Positions 1 to 8,687 of a stretch of 64,000 nucleotides of DNA are shown here, piece after piece (positions within the stretch are counted from its first letter, which is position 1; each line of letters begins with the position of its first letter). The notes below the pieces were generated by a model. It was given only the letters and a program-made list of their open reading frames with translations. It was not told the origin of the DNA and did no database searches. This stretch comes from Sporosarcina cyprini (GTDB lineage: Bacteria; Bacillota; Bacilli; Bacillales_A; Planococcaceae): assembly GCF_022048975.1 (NCBI RefSeq), contig NZ_JAKMHX010000033.1, forward strand, positions 58,501-122,500. Direction: 5' to 3'. The translations under genes were made by a program, and so were the position numbers.

Positions 1-4
1 AAAG

Positions 5-42
5 CGCTTGGCGATTCAAAAAGCCGGGCGTTTTCTTTTTTT
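5..42 (+). terminator. Intrinsic terminator of a gene left of the window
   Basis: A GC-rich stem (arms about 5-12 and 23-30, two G-T pairs) is followed by a long T-rich run. It lies just upstream of the sigma factor gene and probably ends the preceding transcript. Confidence 0.6.
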
Positions 43-112
43 GGAGCATGCAACCATTTGGGCTGGTCATTTATCTAATGTATTGAAACCGAAAGAAAGG
101 GGGCCTTGCTAT

Positions 113-649
113 ATGGAACCAATTGCGAAATGGGTCAAGAAAGCGAAAAAAGGGGATGGCGATGCATTTATCCTCTTAGTAAAGCAGTATGAAGACGTAC
201 TATTCCGTGCGGCTACTCGAATGCTTCGAGATGAGCAAGATGTGGCGGACGTGCTGCAGGACACCATCATGACAGCCTATGAGAAGCTTCACACGCTGAA
301 GAAAAATGAGTATTTCAATACATGGATTTATAGAATACTCCTGAATCAATGCAATCGCCTGCTAGCGAAACGAAATAAGGTGGTTTCACTTGAGGGACAC
401 ACCTTGCAAGGGCAAGAAGATGGGAACTTCCGGGCTATTGAATTGGATGAGGCGCTGGAGGGTCTTGCCGCCGATACAAAAACTGTTTTTATCTTGTACT
501 ATATTGTCGGAATGAACAGCCGGGAAATCAGTGAGTTTTTGAATGAACCGGAAGGCACAATTAAATCAAGGCTTTCCAGAGGGAGAAACGAGTTGCGGAC
601 AACTTATTTTCAAAGCGAAGGGGTGCTGGCAAATGAAAAAGGATCTTGA
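113..649 (+). CDS. ECF-type RNA polymerase sigma factor
   Basis: A 178-residue group 4 sigma factor that would direct RNA polymerase to a small stress or envelope regulon. Region 2 is visible early (residues about 15-85, with DAFILLVKQYED and DVLQDTIMTAYEKL), followed by a short linker and region 4 near the C-terminus (SREISEFLNEPEGTIKSRLSRGR, a helix-turn-helix, given here only as a motif description). The ATG at 113 was chosen over an upstream in-frame start because AAGAAAGGGGG lies 5-10 bases before it. It overlaps the following anti-sigma gene by 17 bases, so the pair is translationally coupled. The regulon cannot be read from the sequence. Confidence 0.9.
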   Translation: MEPIAKWVKKAKKGDGDAFILLVKQYEDVLFRAATRMLRDEQDVADVLQDTIMTAYEKLHTLKKNEYFNTWIYRILLNQCNRLLAKRNKVVSLEGHTLQGQEDGNFRAIELDEALEGLAADTKTVFILYYIVGMNSREISEFLNEPEGTIKSRLSRGRNELRTTYFQSEGVLANEKGS

Positions 650-1673
650 AAAAGAATTGGAACAGGTAATGAATGAAAAGGTAGAAATGCCTGAGCACGT
701 GAGGGCATCACTCGATCAAACGTATAAGATGATTCAGCAGAAATCCAAAAAGAAAAGAAAGCGGATGGTTTGGAAAAGGTCGGCGGTGGCAGCTTGTGCT
801 TTGTTGATGACAGGCGTGCTTTTATCGAATGAACAGGTACGTGCGAATATTGATGGGTTTTTCAATTTTGGTGATCGTGGGGTGGAACAAGTAGTTTCAC
901 AAGGGCTTGCACAAAGTGGTGAAAGTATGGCGACCGATCAAGGGATCACAGTCAAACTAGAAAAAAGCTTCTCGGATCCATCGAAAATCGGATTAAGCTT
1001 TTCATTGGAATTTGAAGACGCTTCCTTGTTAAAAGATGACGTTTCCCTCGTGACGATGGATTATCGAGTGAAAAATGGCGACGGTGAGTACCTGGTTGAG
1101 TTTATTCCCGATACGAAACCGTTAAAAGGAAAGGTGTTTTACACATCTGGCTTGGATGATCGGAATACAAAGCTAAACAAAAAAGAGGGGACGATCCAGT
1201 ATCATGTCGTAATTGACTCTAATCAAGCGGCATTCCCAGACTTGCAAGACGCGGTTGTCGAAGTAGAAAGCATTAACATCTTTTCTGAGTTCTCGGAGAG
1301 GGGGTTGCTTCGAAAAATTGACGGAAAGTGGGACTTGCCAATACCTGACCATGGCACTGATGTAAGAACACTTGAATACGTACAGGAAGATGGAAAATCG
1401 AAACTACATGTTCTGTCTGCCCAAGCGAATTTATCTTCCTTGAATGTGAAATTTTCAATCGATCAGGAATTTGAGGATGAGACCCCATTTACGTGGTCAA
1501 TGAAGCTTGTGGATGAAAAGGGAAATGGATATTATCCTAACGGCTTTTCGATGGAAACGAAGAATGGCCAAACTATCATTTCTACTAACTTCCCGGTAAC
1601 TGCAAATGATCGTTATGATCAGGTGACCTTGGTAGTGGAAGGGATTGCAGAAGTGAAGCTTCAGAAAAAATAA
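633..1673 (+). CDS. DUF4179 membrane protein, probable anti-sigma factor
   Basis: A 346-residue protein with a charged cytoplasmic N-terminus (about 45 residues), one membrane segment (about 50-66, rich in A, C, L and V) and a large extracytoplasmic domain of the DUF4179 type. This architecture next to an ECF sigma gene is the usual anti-sigma arrangement: the N-terminus holds the sigma factor and the outer domain senses an envelope signal. The start at 633 has AAGGGG upstream and overlaps the sigma gene. The function as anti-sigma is inferred from position and topology; no known anti-sigma zinc motif is visible. Confidence 0.82.
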   Translation: MKKDLEKELEQVMNEKVEMPEHVRASLDQTYKMIQQKSKKKRKRMVWKRSAVAACALLMTGVLLSNEQVRANIDGFFNFGDRGVEQVVSQGLAQSGESMATDQGITVKLEKSFSDPSKIGLSFSLEFEDASLLKDDVSLVTMDYRVKNGDGEYLVEFIPDTKPLKGKVFYTSGLDDRNTKLNKKEGTIQYHVVIDSNQAAFPDLQDAVVEVESINIFSEFSERGLLRKIDGKWDLPIPDHGTDVRTLEYVQEDGKSKLHVLSAQANLSSLNVKFSIDQEFEDETPFTWSMKLVDEKGNGYYPNGFSMETKNGQTIISTNFPVTANDRYDQVTLVVEGIAEVKLQKK

Positions 1674-1754
1674 CGGTCACTCGCCAAAAGCTTCAGTCAA
1701 TTGACAGCCGGTGTATAATGAATCAGAAACTATATTGAAAGAGATGAAGAGTTG

Positions 1755-2870
1755 ATGATGACACCGAAGACAGATCCATGGGAAGCTTATATGGATATGG
1801 ATCAACACGGAAAATTGACCTTATCAAGCATTGAGTTTACAACGACGTATTTGTGCAATATGCGTTGCGAACATTGTGCAGTTGGAGATATGCTGGCGCT
1901 GAAAGATCCCGATGCATTGCCGATTGATCTGTTAATTTCGCGTTTGGATGGAATTCCTCATCTGCGTACAATCAGCATTACAGGCGGAGAGCCGATGTTT
2001 TCAAAGAAATCGGTCGATCAATATGTGCGTCCTTTACTCAAATATGCTCATGAGCGCGGCGTCAAGACGCAAATGAACTCTAACCTGACAATGCCGCTTG
2101 ACCGGTATATGGAGATAGTCCCTTATTTGGACGTCTTGCATATTTCGCATAACTGGGGAACGGTTGAGGAATTTATTGAGGGCGGATTTGCCAATATGGA
2201 ACGGAAGCCGCCGATTGAAAAACGAGCCGAACAATTCCAGCGCATGATTGACAATAGCCGTGCCTTGGCGGAAGCGGGCGTTTTCGTCTCGGCTGAAACG
2301 ATGCTCAATAAAAGAACGGCCCCTTATTTAGAATCGATTCACCGCCAAGTGGTGGAGGAGATGAAATGCAGCCGCCACGAAATTCACCCGATGTACCCGG
2401 TTGACTTTGCATCTCAGCTTGAAGTGTTGCCGCTAGATGAAATTCGGACTGCCATCCACCGGCTGCTCGATGTTAGAGACGAATCAATATGGATGCTGTT
2501 CGGAACGCTGCCGTTCTATCCATGCAGTAGCGTGCAGGAAGATCTGGAGTTGCTGGAGCGGCTATATGCCGCCAAAAATGTGTCAGTCCGAAACGATCCG
2601 GACGGCCGGTCCCGCTTGAACGTCAATATTTTCACGGGGAATGTAATTGTCACGGACTTCGGTGATGTAAAGCCGCTCGGAAACATCCAAACCGATGCAC
2701 TCCCCGGCCTGCTAGACAAATGGCTGGACAGCACGCTCGCCCGAACGGTCAGCTGCCACTGCCCTGCAGTTCGTTGCCTCGGACCAAACTTGCTTGTGAA
2801 ACATGCCTATTACCCGGAAGAAGATTTCACAAAAAAAGAAGCACGTCTCGCTGTAGAGGCGACAAGATAA
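1755..2870 (+). CDS. yfkAB: Radical SAM protein with C-terminal CxCxxxxC motif (YfkAB family)
   Basis: About 371 residues. The radical SAM cluster motif CNMRCEHC (CxxxCxxC) sits near residue 35, followed by the GGEP motif (SITGGEPMF) that contacts the methionine of SAM. Near the C-terminus CHCPAVRC gives the CxCxxxxC signature that defines the YfkAB family and probably binds an auxiliary cluster. In B. subtilis the orthologue is split or frameshifted into yfkA and yfkB; here it is one continuous gene. The substrate is unknown. TTG 1752, ATG 1755 and ATG 1758 are all possible starts; the Shine-Dalgarno (AAGAG) is weak. A terminator follows directly. Confidence 0.88.
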   Translation: MMTPKTDPWEAYMDMDQHGKLTLSSIEFTTTYLCNMRCEHCAVGDMLALKDPDALPIDLLISRLDGIPHLRTISITGGEPMFSKKSVDQYVRPLLKYAHERGVKTQMNSNLTMPLDRYMEIVPYLDVLHISHNWGTVEEFIEGGFANMERKPPIEKRAEQFQRMIDNSRALAEAGVFVSAETMLNKRTAPYLESIHRQVVEEMKCSRHEIHPMYPVDFASQLEVLPLDEIRTAIHRLLDVRDESIWMLFGTLPFYPCSSVQEDLELLERLYAAKNVSVRNDPDGRSRLNVNIFTGNVIVTDFGDVKPLGNIQTDALPGLLDKWLDSTLARTVSCHCPAVRCLGPNLLVKHAYYPEEDFTKKEARLAVEATR

Positions 2871-2874
2871 GTAA

Positions 2875-2909
2875 CCGCTTGGCTCATGGGAGGCCAAGCG
2901 GATTTTTTT
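2875..2909 (+). terminator. Intrinsic terminator after yfkAB
   Basis: Perfect 9-bp stem CCGCTTGGC / GCCAAGCGG followed by seven T. Confidence 0.9.
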
Positions 2910-2930
2910 ATGGTTTGAGACTGCTGTGGA

Positions 2931-3012
2931 AGAGACGGTGGTAAATGGTTGAGAGTCGGTGGTAAACCCCCGAGAGTCGGTGGTAAACTCCCAAGAGTCG
3001 ATGCTAAAAACT
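2931..3012 (+). repeat. 21-bp tandem repeat, GTCGGTGG family (four units)
   Basis: Four degenerate units of a 21-bp repeat with core GAGAGTCGGTGGTAAA; the core GxCGGTGG begins at 2934, 2955, 2976 and (diverged) 2997. It lies between the convergent ends of yfkAB and the next gene. The same unit with the same 21-bp period and orientation recurs at 20067-20141. No protein-coding or RNA function is apparent. Confidence 0.85.
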
Positions 3013-3081
3013 CAAAATGCCCTAGCAGTTGTACATTATTTGAATAAAAAAGGGGTGCAGGGGAGAATTCCCCTTGCACCT

Positions 3082-3981
3082 CTACATCTTTCGATATACT
3101 TGTGGTGTAAATTGTTCCCAGTTTTGTTCCAGATCGGACCAATCTACTATTTTCCACGGATTAATAAATATTTGTCCGCTCTTGTTAAAGAATAAGTCGC
3201 CCTCAATGCAATAAGCGGCATGTTGAACCACACCACTATCATTCACCCAGGCGACGACATCGCCGCCTTTGAAGCTGTCCTCTGTTTTCACATAAGAGGC
3301 AAGCCTTAGTTTTTCCTCGAAGGTTTGATCATGGACCCATTCCTGAATAATCCATTCTTCTAATTGCGGTTCTGTACTGATCGCGAATAAAGTAGCAGCC
3401 AGACAATTTGCTCCAGACTTCGTAGCAAACGTATTGGCGTAAGGAACCAGATGAGCAGGCAATGTACTAGGTACCGGCTTTGCATCCCATGCATCATACT
3501 GCTGAGCAATGGTGCACAACATTACTTCTTTCACTTCATTCGGCAGAGACTCCCATAAAGCTCGCTGCATAACTACATGCTGCTCGCCTTCCGCTTCGAT
3601 TATGTACTCTTGCGGGAAATTTCCAAATCTCGAAAAAAGCGATAGCGGTCCGGTCATTCCTCTGCCTAACTCAACCTGTCGTTTGAGTAAATATTCTTTT
3701 TTCTCCTCATTCAATGCAATAATCCAATTAGATGGAGCGACGATAACAAACGCAGCATCTTTCTTTATCATCCAGTACGTATAACTGTTCACCAATTGGA
3801 TTTCAGAGTAGGAAGAATGAGAAAAGAATTCGTTCCTCGGAAAAATGAGAGTGCCGGTCAGTTCCTTTTGTAAAAAGGAAATGTCCTCTGCACGAAGGAA
3901 AAACAAATCCTTTTCAGGAACGTATGCCTCAATCCACGCCTGCAGTTGTTCGGGTGTCGGTCGTATTGCAATATCTATCAT
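3082..3981 (-). CDS. Uncharacterised protein with NlpC/P60-like Cys and His motifs
   Basis: 299 residues, no signal peptide. I do not recognise a named family. The C-terminal third resembles a papain-like/NlpC fold: a helix with SGANCLAATLFA (candidate nucleophile Cys) and later GDVVAWV followed by VVQHAAYCIEGDLFFNKSGQ (candidate His on a strand, then the typical GxG turn). That fold assignment is inference from motif order. The start at 3981 is preferred over 3999 because GAAAGGA lies 9 bases before it. It is 66 bases downstream of the T-box-controlled MFS gene on the same strand and may be co-transcribed. Confidence 0.7.
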   Translation of the reverse strand: MIDIAIRPTPEQLQAWIEAYVPEKDLFFLRAEDISFLQKELTGTLIFPRNEFFSHSSYSEIQLVNSYTYWMIKKDAAFVIVAPSNWIIALNEEKKEYLLKRQVELGRGMTGPLSLFSRFGNFPQEYIIEAEGEQHVVMQRALWESLPNEVKEVMLCTIAQQYDAWDAKPVPSTLPAHLVPYANTFATKSGANCLAATLFAISTEPQLEEWIIQEWVHDQTFEEKLRLASYVKTEDSFKGGDVVAWVNDSGVVQHAAYCIEGDLFFNKSGQIFINPWKIVDWSDLEQNWEQFTPQVYRKM

Positions 3982-4047
3982 TCTGTCAAATCCTTTCAAA
4001 ATTACCTAGACGAACTAGACTACAATATCATGAAAGTTCTGAATCCG

Positions 4048-5271
4048 TCAAAGCGAATCCATCTCGTAATGAACCTTTTTGGATGGCCACAGGCTAAAGA
4101 CGCAAAGCACATTGGAAAGGAAAAACATAACGAGCACCCCCGTAATAACCGCTATCTGAATGGTCGCTAATTCTGCCAATAAACCGAGCAATCCCGTCAA
4201 TGCCATTGTCAGGATTGACTGGACAAATTGATAAAAGCTGATGACTCTGCCCAGCAAGTGGGTAGGAATGTTATGTTGATAAAACGTTAGAAATCCTGTA
4301 TTGGCAAAGGCGATAAAAAAAGCGAGGAAGAAGAATCCAACGGCGGCTATCAATAAGGATGCTGAAAAAGCGTACATGAGATATCCCGTGGACACGAGCA
4401 ATGAACCGAACCCAATTAGATAAGATGTTTTCGTCTTTTGTACAAGCAAGGAATTTAGCAACGCACCGCCCACAATGCCGCCCCCTGCGATGGAAACCAG
4501 AAATCCGTATTCGCTATCAGTAAGCGAAAGCACTTCCTTTGCAAAAGATGCTTCCAACGAATCGACTGCGCTGGCAGCGACGACCATGACCGACATAAAG
4601 AGCGTATAGATCAATATGACATACGGAGATTTGTGGCTGAAACGAATCACTTCTTTCCAATCGTTCTTCACCATTTGAAAAGATAATCGATTCATGGAAG
4701 ACGTGTTGTCATCCACATCTGGCAGCAGCATGGTAATAAGAGCAGAAAAAAACAACGCGACTGCATTTACATAGACCGTCACGATTGGTGTACTCACCAT
4801 AAACAGTAATCCTGCGACTGCTGGGCCGATCAGGAAAGCACCAGATGTGATTAAGCTATAAAGAGAATTGAATCTTTTTCTTCTTTCCACAGGAATTAAT
4901 TTTGTAATATACGACATAGATGTCGGGCTAAATATGGCGCTAGCGATGTTAATAAGGAAAACAACCGTATAGATAAGTACAAGGGATGAAAGCCAAGGCA
5001 ACAGTGCAATGAGAAAAGCACGTAGAAGGTCGAGCGTCACCATCAATTTGCGTTTATTTACCTGATCCACCAAGGTACCTGCCCATATATTCGTAAACAA
5101 AGAAGCAAGTGGCTTCAAGATGTACAAAGCAGTAACAGCCATTGCAGATCCAGTCATCGAAAAGATGATCAAATTAAACGAAATGAAATATACCCATTCG
5201 CCAATTGTGGCGATTCCGATTCCGGAAAGTAATAAAGATGGTTCCTTCCAATGGTTGATTCCTTTACTCAA
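4048..5271 (-). CDS. MFS transporter (MFS_3-type exporter)
   Basis: 407 residues with about twelve hydrophobic segments and the MFS loop 2-3 motif (NIWAGTLVDQVNKRKLM). It resembles the MFS_3 group, which includes macrolide and siderophore exporters; the substrate here is unknown. The start is TTG at 5271 with AAAGGGAG 8 bases upstream. A complete T-box leader with terminator lies directly upstream, which is unusual for an exporter and suggests a link to an amino acid. Confidence 0.88.
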   Translation of the reverse strand: MSKGINHWKEPSLLLSGIGIATIGEWVYFISFNLIIFSMTGSAMAVTALYILKPLASLFTNIWAGTLVDQVNKRKLMVTLDLLRAFLIALLPWLSSLVLIYTVVFLINIASAIFSPTSMSYITKLIPVERRKRFNSLYSLITSGAFLIGPAVAGLLFMVSTPIVTVYVNAVALFFSALITMLLPDVDDNTSSMNRLSFQMVKNDWKEVIRFSHKSPYVILIYTLFMSVMVVAASAVDSLEASFAKEVLSLTDSEYGFLVSIAGGGIVGGALLNSLLVQKTKTSYLIGFGSLLVSTGYLMYAFSASLLIAAVGFFFLAFFIAFANTGFLTFYQHNIPTHLLGRVISFYQFVQSILTMALTGLLGLLAELATIQIAVITGVLVMFFLSNVLCVFSLWPSKKVHYEMDSL

Positions 5272-5303
5272 ACTATCATCTCCCTTTCATAATTTGGCAA
5301 AAT

Positions 5304-5575
5304 AAAAAACCCGTCTCCAAGACAAAATGTCTTGGGGACGAGTTTTCAGCCGTGGTGCCACCCCTATTTAGCAAGCATGGCGTCATACTTGCCCTCTCAG
5401 GTACTAATTTTATACCCTTCCTCTATAACGGGAGTTCCCGTCACATGATCCTCTCTGAAGGTTCCCATGTGCCGCTCTGAGACTTGTTTCCATACAATCT
5501 CCTTACCTCTTCCCACCTGCCGAGGCTCTCTGTGAAGGCTAAATGTATGTACTCTTCTCATCATTGCGTTAAGTA
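5304..5575 (-). promoter_or_regulatory. T-box leader, probable Asn specifier
   Basis: On the minus strand the leader shows, in order: a Stem I base with GATGAG and AGAGTA, the distal AGAGAG and GGTGGGAA motifs, a specifier region GGAAACAAG (5491-5483), a Stem II (CACATG/CATGTG), the T-box AGGGGTGGCACCACGG (5366-5351) and a terminator (5340-5304) with a strong stem CGTCCCCAAGACA followed by T6. The T-box bulge reads TGGC, which pairs with a tRNA ending GCCA, i.e. discriminator G. Of the possible specifiers, AAC (Asn) fits a G discriminator and is followed by a purine; ACA (Thr) fits less well. Specificity is inference. Confidence 0.85.
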
Positions 5576-5655
5576 TTGTTGTTTATCGTACTGGAAAAGA
5601 CTCCCTATGTAAAGCCCCTATTTTTCTTCATAATCCTCAGTCCGCAGCTGTTTAT

Positions 5656-5760
5656 CAAATCGTGCTCTCCCACCAAACATCCTTCAAACCATTCACATAC
5701 TGCTGAACAAGCTTTCGAAGTGGAAAGGGTTCCAAATCTTCCAGGTCCTTAACATCGCCC
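5656..5760 (-). pseudogene. Possible degraded gene tail
   Basis: The minus strand encodes about 34 residues ending in a stop (GDVKDLEDLEPF, LRKLVQQYVNG, KDVWWESTI) with protein-like composition. Upstream the frame is closed, and a T6 run at about 5764-5769 marks a plausible frameshift point. No start or ribosome site is visible. It could be the remnant of a deleted gene; the family is not recognised. Confidence 0.3.
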
Positions 5761-5896
5761 CGAAAAAAGTCAGGTGCGGTTCGAGAGCGTGGGGAGGAGA
5801 ATTATCCGTCAAATTATCACATTTTATTACAAACAGTTAGTTCACTTCACATTGTAGCTCGTCTCGTTTCATCCAATGATGTTCCACATAATATAC

Positions 5897-6451
5897 TTAC
5901 TCTATAAGATTGCAAATTTCCTGAATGATAAACGGAACATCATTCTCCTGTCGAATGGTGAACAAATCGTCCGCTTCCCCCACGACCGGCACTGCTGCAT
6001 CGCTGTTATAATTGTCCGCCTGTTGTCGAGCCAGTACCTCATCAAAACTTGAAGCACTGCGAAAAATCTCTGTGCCGCGTGTTGTCCTCTTGACCCGTTC
6101 CTGTAAGACTGCATCCGGGATATCAAAGTTGACGATAATTGTATCAAAGCCTTTATTCCGAAAATAGGACAACAGCTCCTCACGGCCTTTGCGGCTACGA
6201 TTGGAATTGCAAATGATCATATGCAAATTTGTCTCGTGAACGGCATAATCGACAATGGTATGCGTGAGCGTATATTTCAATGTGTTTGGTCCTGACGTCG
6301 GCATCAGTTTGCCGTAATGCTTATTAATAAAAGCAGCATGGTTGTCCTGGTCGATTACGAGAGAATTAGACATGTATTGCTCTAATTCTCTTGCAAAAGT
6401 TGTCTTGCCGCTATGGGTTTTACCTACTGTTAAGATGGCATATCGTTTCAT
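5897..6451 (-). CDS. P-loop ATPase/kinase-like protein
   Basis: 184 residues. A Walker A motif GKTHSGKT lies at the very N-terminus after a hydrophobic beta strand (YAILTV), as in small nucleotide or nucleoside kinases of the AAA_33/zeta-toxin-like group. LVIDQDNH and IICNSNRSRKGREELL follow the kinase pattern (substrate-binding Asp, then lid Arg). The substrate is unknown. Start 6451 is preferred over 6469 because AAGGGG is 9 bases before it. The next gene (DUF2500) is upstream on the same strand with a 30-base gap, so the two are probably co-transcribed. Confidence 0.78.
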   Translation of the reverse strand: MKRYAILTVGKTHSGKTTFARELEQYMSNSLVIDQDNHAAFINKHYGKLMPTSGPNTLKYTLTHTIVDYAVHETNLHMIICNSNRSRKGREELLSYFRNKGFDTIIVNFDIPDAVLQERVKRTTRGTEIFRSASSFDEVLARQQADNYNSDAAVPVVGEADDLFTIRQENDVPFIIQEICNLIE

Positions 6452-6481
6452 CGTTTCGTTCCCCTTCATTCCCGAATCGCC

Positions 6482-6850
6482 TCAATCCTGTTTCCGTTCA
6501 AACCCCAAATAACGGGTTCCTTGAAACGTTAAAATTCCAAAATCGCCTTCTGCCAGCATTCCGGTTTCAGATCCACTTAATTGCAGCTCCATCCGGTCTC
6601 CGCTTTCCACTTGGAAGGTAACGTAATAGGATGTTTGAGCTGACGAATCCCCGCTTCCTCCCCATGTTTCAGTCCTCTTCGCTACTATTTGGGCTGGTAC
6701 TGACAACTTAGGGGAATTGTTATTGGATGCCCACGTGCCAATGCCTTTTATCATTGTAAAAATAAACATTCCAATTACGATAATAAAGACAGCTCCTATG
6801 AAAAACGGGCCGATAGAAAACATAGCATTGTCAAATGAATTAAATCCCAC
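6482..6850 (-). CDS. DUF2500 membrane protein
   Basis: 122 residues: an N-terminal transmembrane helix (about residues 12-35, FFIGAVFIIVIGMFIFTMI) then a soluble beta-rich domain of the DUF2500 type (VPAQIVAKRTE ... YYVTFQVESGDRMELQLSG ... GDFGILTFQGTRYLGFER). The function of the family is unknown. The GTG at 6850 is the likely start, since AGAGGTGA lies 4-5 bases before it; an in-frame TTG at 6868 has no ribosome site. Confidence 0.82.
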   Translation of the reverse strand: MGFNSFDNAMFSIGPFFIGAVFIIVIGMFIFTMIKGIGTWASNNNSPKLSVPAQIVAKRTETWGGSGDSSAQTSYYVTFQVESGDRMELQLSGSETGMLAEGDFGILTFQGTRYLGFERKQD

Positions 6851-7001
6851 CGTATCACCTCTGAACAAGTTATACTTATCATACGATAAACTGCCTGAAT
6901 AGTTTCGACTTTCGCTATGGATTGATTTATCGGAAAGAGAAAGGACTTTGTGCTAGTTATCTAGAATATACTAACCAATGTCCAAAAAAGGGGAAATGAA
7001 C

Positions 7002-8594
7002 ATGACAGTGGAGCAGTTCTTACAAGAACAGAACGACGCAATTAAGGCATTACATATCGCCAGCACATCGAGTTCATGGATGGCAGCGACGACTGGCGAG
7101 GATGAGTGGAATCAAAAAACAGCGGAGGCTTCGACAGCCTATAATCTCTACTTTGCTGACCCGGAACGATTTGAACAAGTAAAAACGTATTTAAAACACG
7201 ATGATTTGACAGACGTACAGCGCCGTCAATTGGAAGGCCTGTATAACGGAATGGCGGAAAATCAAATTGCTGAAAGCGATTTGAAAGAGATGGTTGAACG
7301 CTCGACAGAATTGGTTGGACTCTTCAATACGTTCCGTGCGACGATCGGCGAGCAAGAAGTTTCTGAGAATGATATCCGCCAAATACTTTTAAAAAGCAAT
7401 GACCTTGCAGAGCGGGAAGAGGCTTGGCATGCGAGTAAACAGATCGCGAAAGAAGTGGAAGCGAAGCTCTTGACGCTCGTTAAAAAGCGGAACGAAGTCG
7501 CTCGTTCTCTTGGATATGATAACTATCACCAAATGAGCTTCAAACTGCAGGAGCTGGACCGTGATGAAGTCTTTTCGATTTTTGATAAATTAAAAGACTT
7601 GTCGGATGAGCCATTCCGTGAAATGAAATTGGAGATGGATACGGAGCTTGCAGAACGTTTTGGCATTACTTTGGAGGAGCTGCGTCCTTGGCATTATGCA
7701 GATCCATTCTTCCAAGAAGCGCCGCCGATGAAGGAGCTCGATTTAGATCCGTATTATGAGGGGAAAGATCTGGAGCAGCTGACAATTTCAACTTTCGAAG
7801 ACATGGGCATGGAAATTAAAGACATGCTGGCGAAGAGCGATATGTATCCGCGCGACAAGAAAAACCAGCATGCTTTCTGTACGGATATCGATCGGGAAGG
7901 GGACGTGCGGGTCCTTTGCAACAACGTGCCGTCTGACTACTGGTCCTGCACAACGTTGCATGAATTTGGTCACGCAGTGTATTTCAAATATGTCGACGAG
8001 AGCTTGCCATTCCTATTAAGAACTTGCGCCCATACATTAACGACTGAAGCGATCGCGATGCTTTACGGCCGATTTGCAAAGAATCCGGAATGGTTGAAGC
8101 GATACTTGGAGATCGATGAAACCGAAGTGAATCGTTTGACGCCAATCATCGAAGAATCCTTGCGTCGTCAAATGCTTATTGCAGGCCGCTGGATCATGAC
8201 GTTTTCTTACTTCGAGCGGGAGCTTTATGAGAATCCGGACCAAGACTTGAATAAATTATGGTGGAAGCTTGTGAATGACATCCAGTTCGTAAACCCTCCG
8301 GAAAATGTAGACTATCCGCACTGGGCAGCGAAGATCCATTTCACGCTCGTTCCGGTTTATTATCAGAACTACTTGCTTGGGGAGTTGACCACATCCCAAT
8401 TGGAAGCGCATATTTACAAAAATGTTTCGGCTGATATGTTTACGAAAGAAGTCGGAAGTTATCTGATTGAAGATTATTTCAAGCCAGGCGCACTTTACGC
8501 GTGGAATGAAAAAATTGAAAAAGCAACGGGTGAAAAATTAAACCCGCAATATTTCATCGACCAATTCGTATCAGTCAAGCAAGCGAACTCCTGA
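7002..8594 (+). CDS. M3-type zinc metallopeptidase (oligoendopeptidase-like)
   Basis: 530 residues, cytoplasmic. The zinc motif HEFGH (His320 to His324) sits in TTLHEFGHAVYF, followed about 25 residues later by TTEAIAMLYGRF, which supplies the third zinc-ligand Glu in the gluzincin pattern. Helical composition and length fit the M3/M2-related thimet-oligopeptidase superfamily that trims short peptides. The start at 7002 has AAGGGG 9 bases upstream; two earlier in-frame ATGs at 6978 and 6996 fit less well. It is a single-gene unit with its own terminator. Confidence 0.85.
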   Translation: MTVEQFLQEQNDAIKALHIASTSSSWMAATTGEDEWNQKTAEASTAYNLYFADPERFEQVKTYLKHDDLTDVQRRQLEGLYNGMAENQIAESDLKEMVERSTELVGLFNTFRATIGEQEVSENDIRQILLKSNDLAEREEAWHASKQIAKEVEAKLLTLVKKRNEVARSLGYDNYHQMSFKLQELDRDEVFSIFDKLKDLSDEPFREMKLEMDTELAERFGITLEELRPWHYADPFFQEAPPMKELDLDPYYEGKDLEQLTISTFEDMGMEIKDMLAKSDMYPRDKKNQHAFCTDIDREGDVRVLCNNVPSDYWSCTTLHEFGHAVYFKYVDESLPFLLRTCAHTLTTEAIAMLYGRFAKNPEWLKRYLEIDETEVNRLTPIIEESLRRQMLIAGRWIMTFSYFERELYENPDQDLNKLWWKLVNDIQFVNPPENVDYPHWAAKIHFTLVPVYYQNYLLGELTTSQLEAHIYKNVSADMFTKEVGSYLIEDYFKPGALYAWNEKIEKATGEKLNPQYFIDQFVSVKQANS

Positions 8595-8620
8595 TTACAT
8601 CACATGTAAAATAGAGCAAA

Positions 8621-8650
8621 TGCCGGGTTCATAGGAGCCCGGCATTTTGT
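8621..8650 (+). terminator. Intrinsic terminator after the M3 peptidase
   Basis: Perfect 7-bp stem TGCCGGG / CCCGGCA with a TTTTG tail. Confidence 0.85.
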
Positions 8651-8687
8651 TTACGAGAGGAAATGCATGGTCTTGCCATTTTTTCAA

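Noticed and set aside
2810..3157. Minus-strand frame of 115 codons containing LPPTL repeats
   Set aside because: Spans the yfkAB terminator and the 21-bp repeat; composition is set by the repeat.
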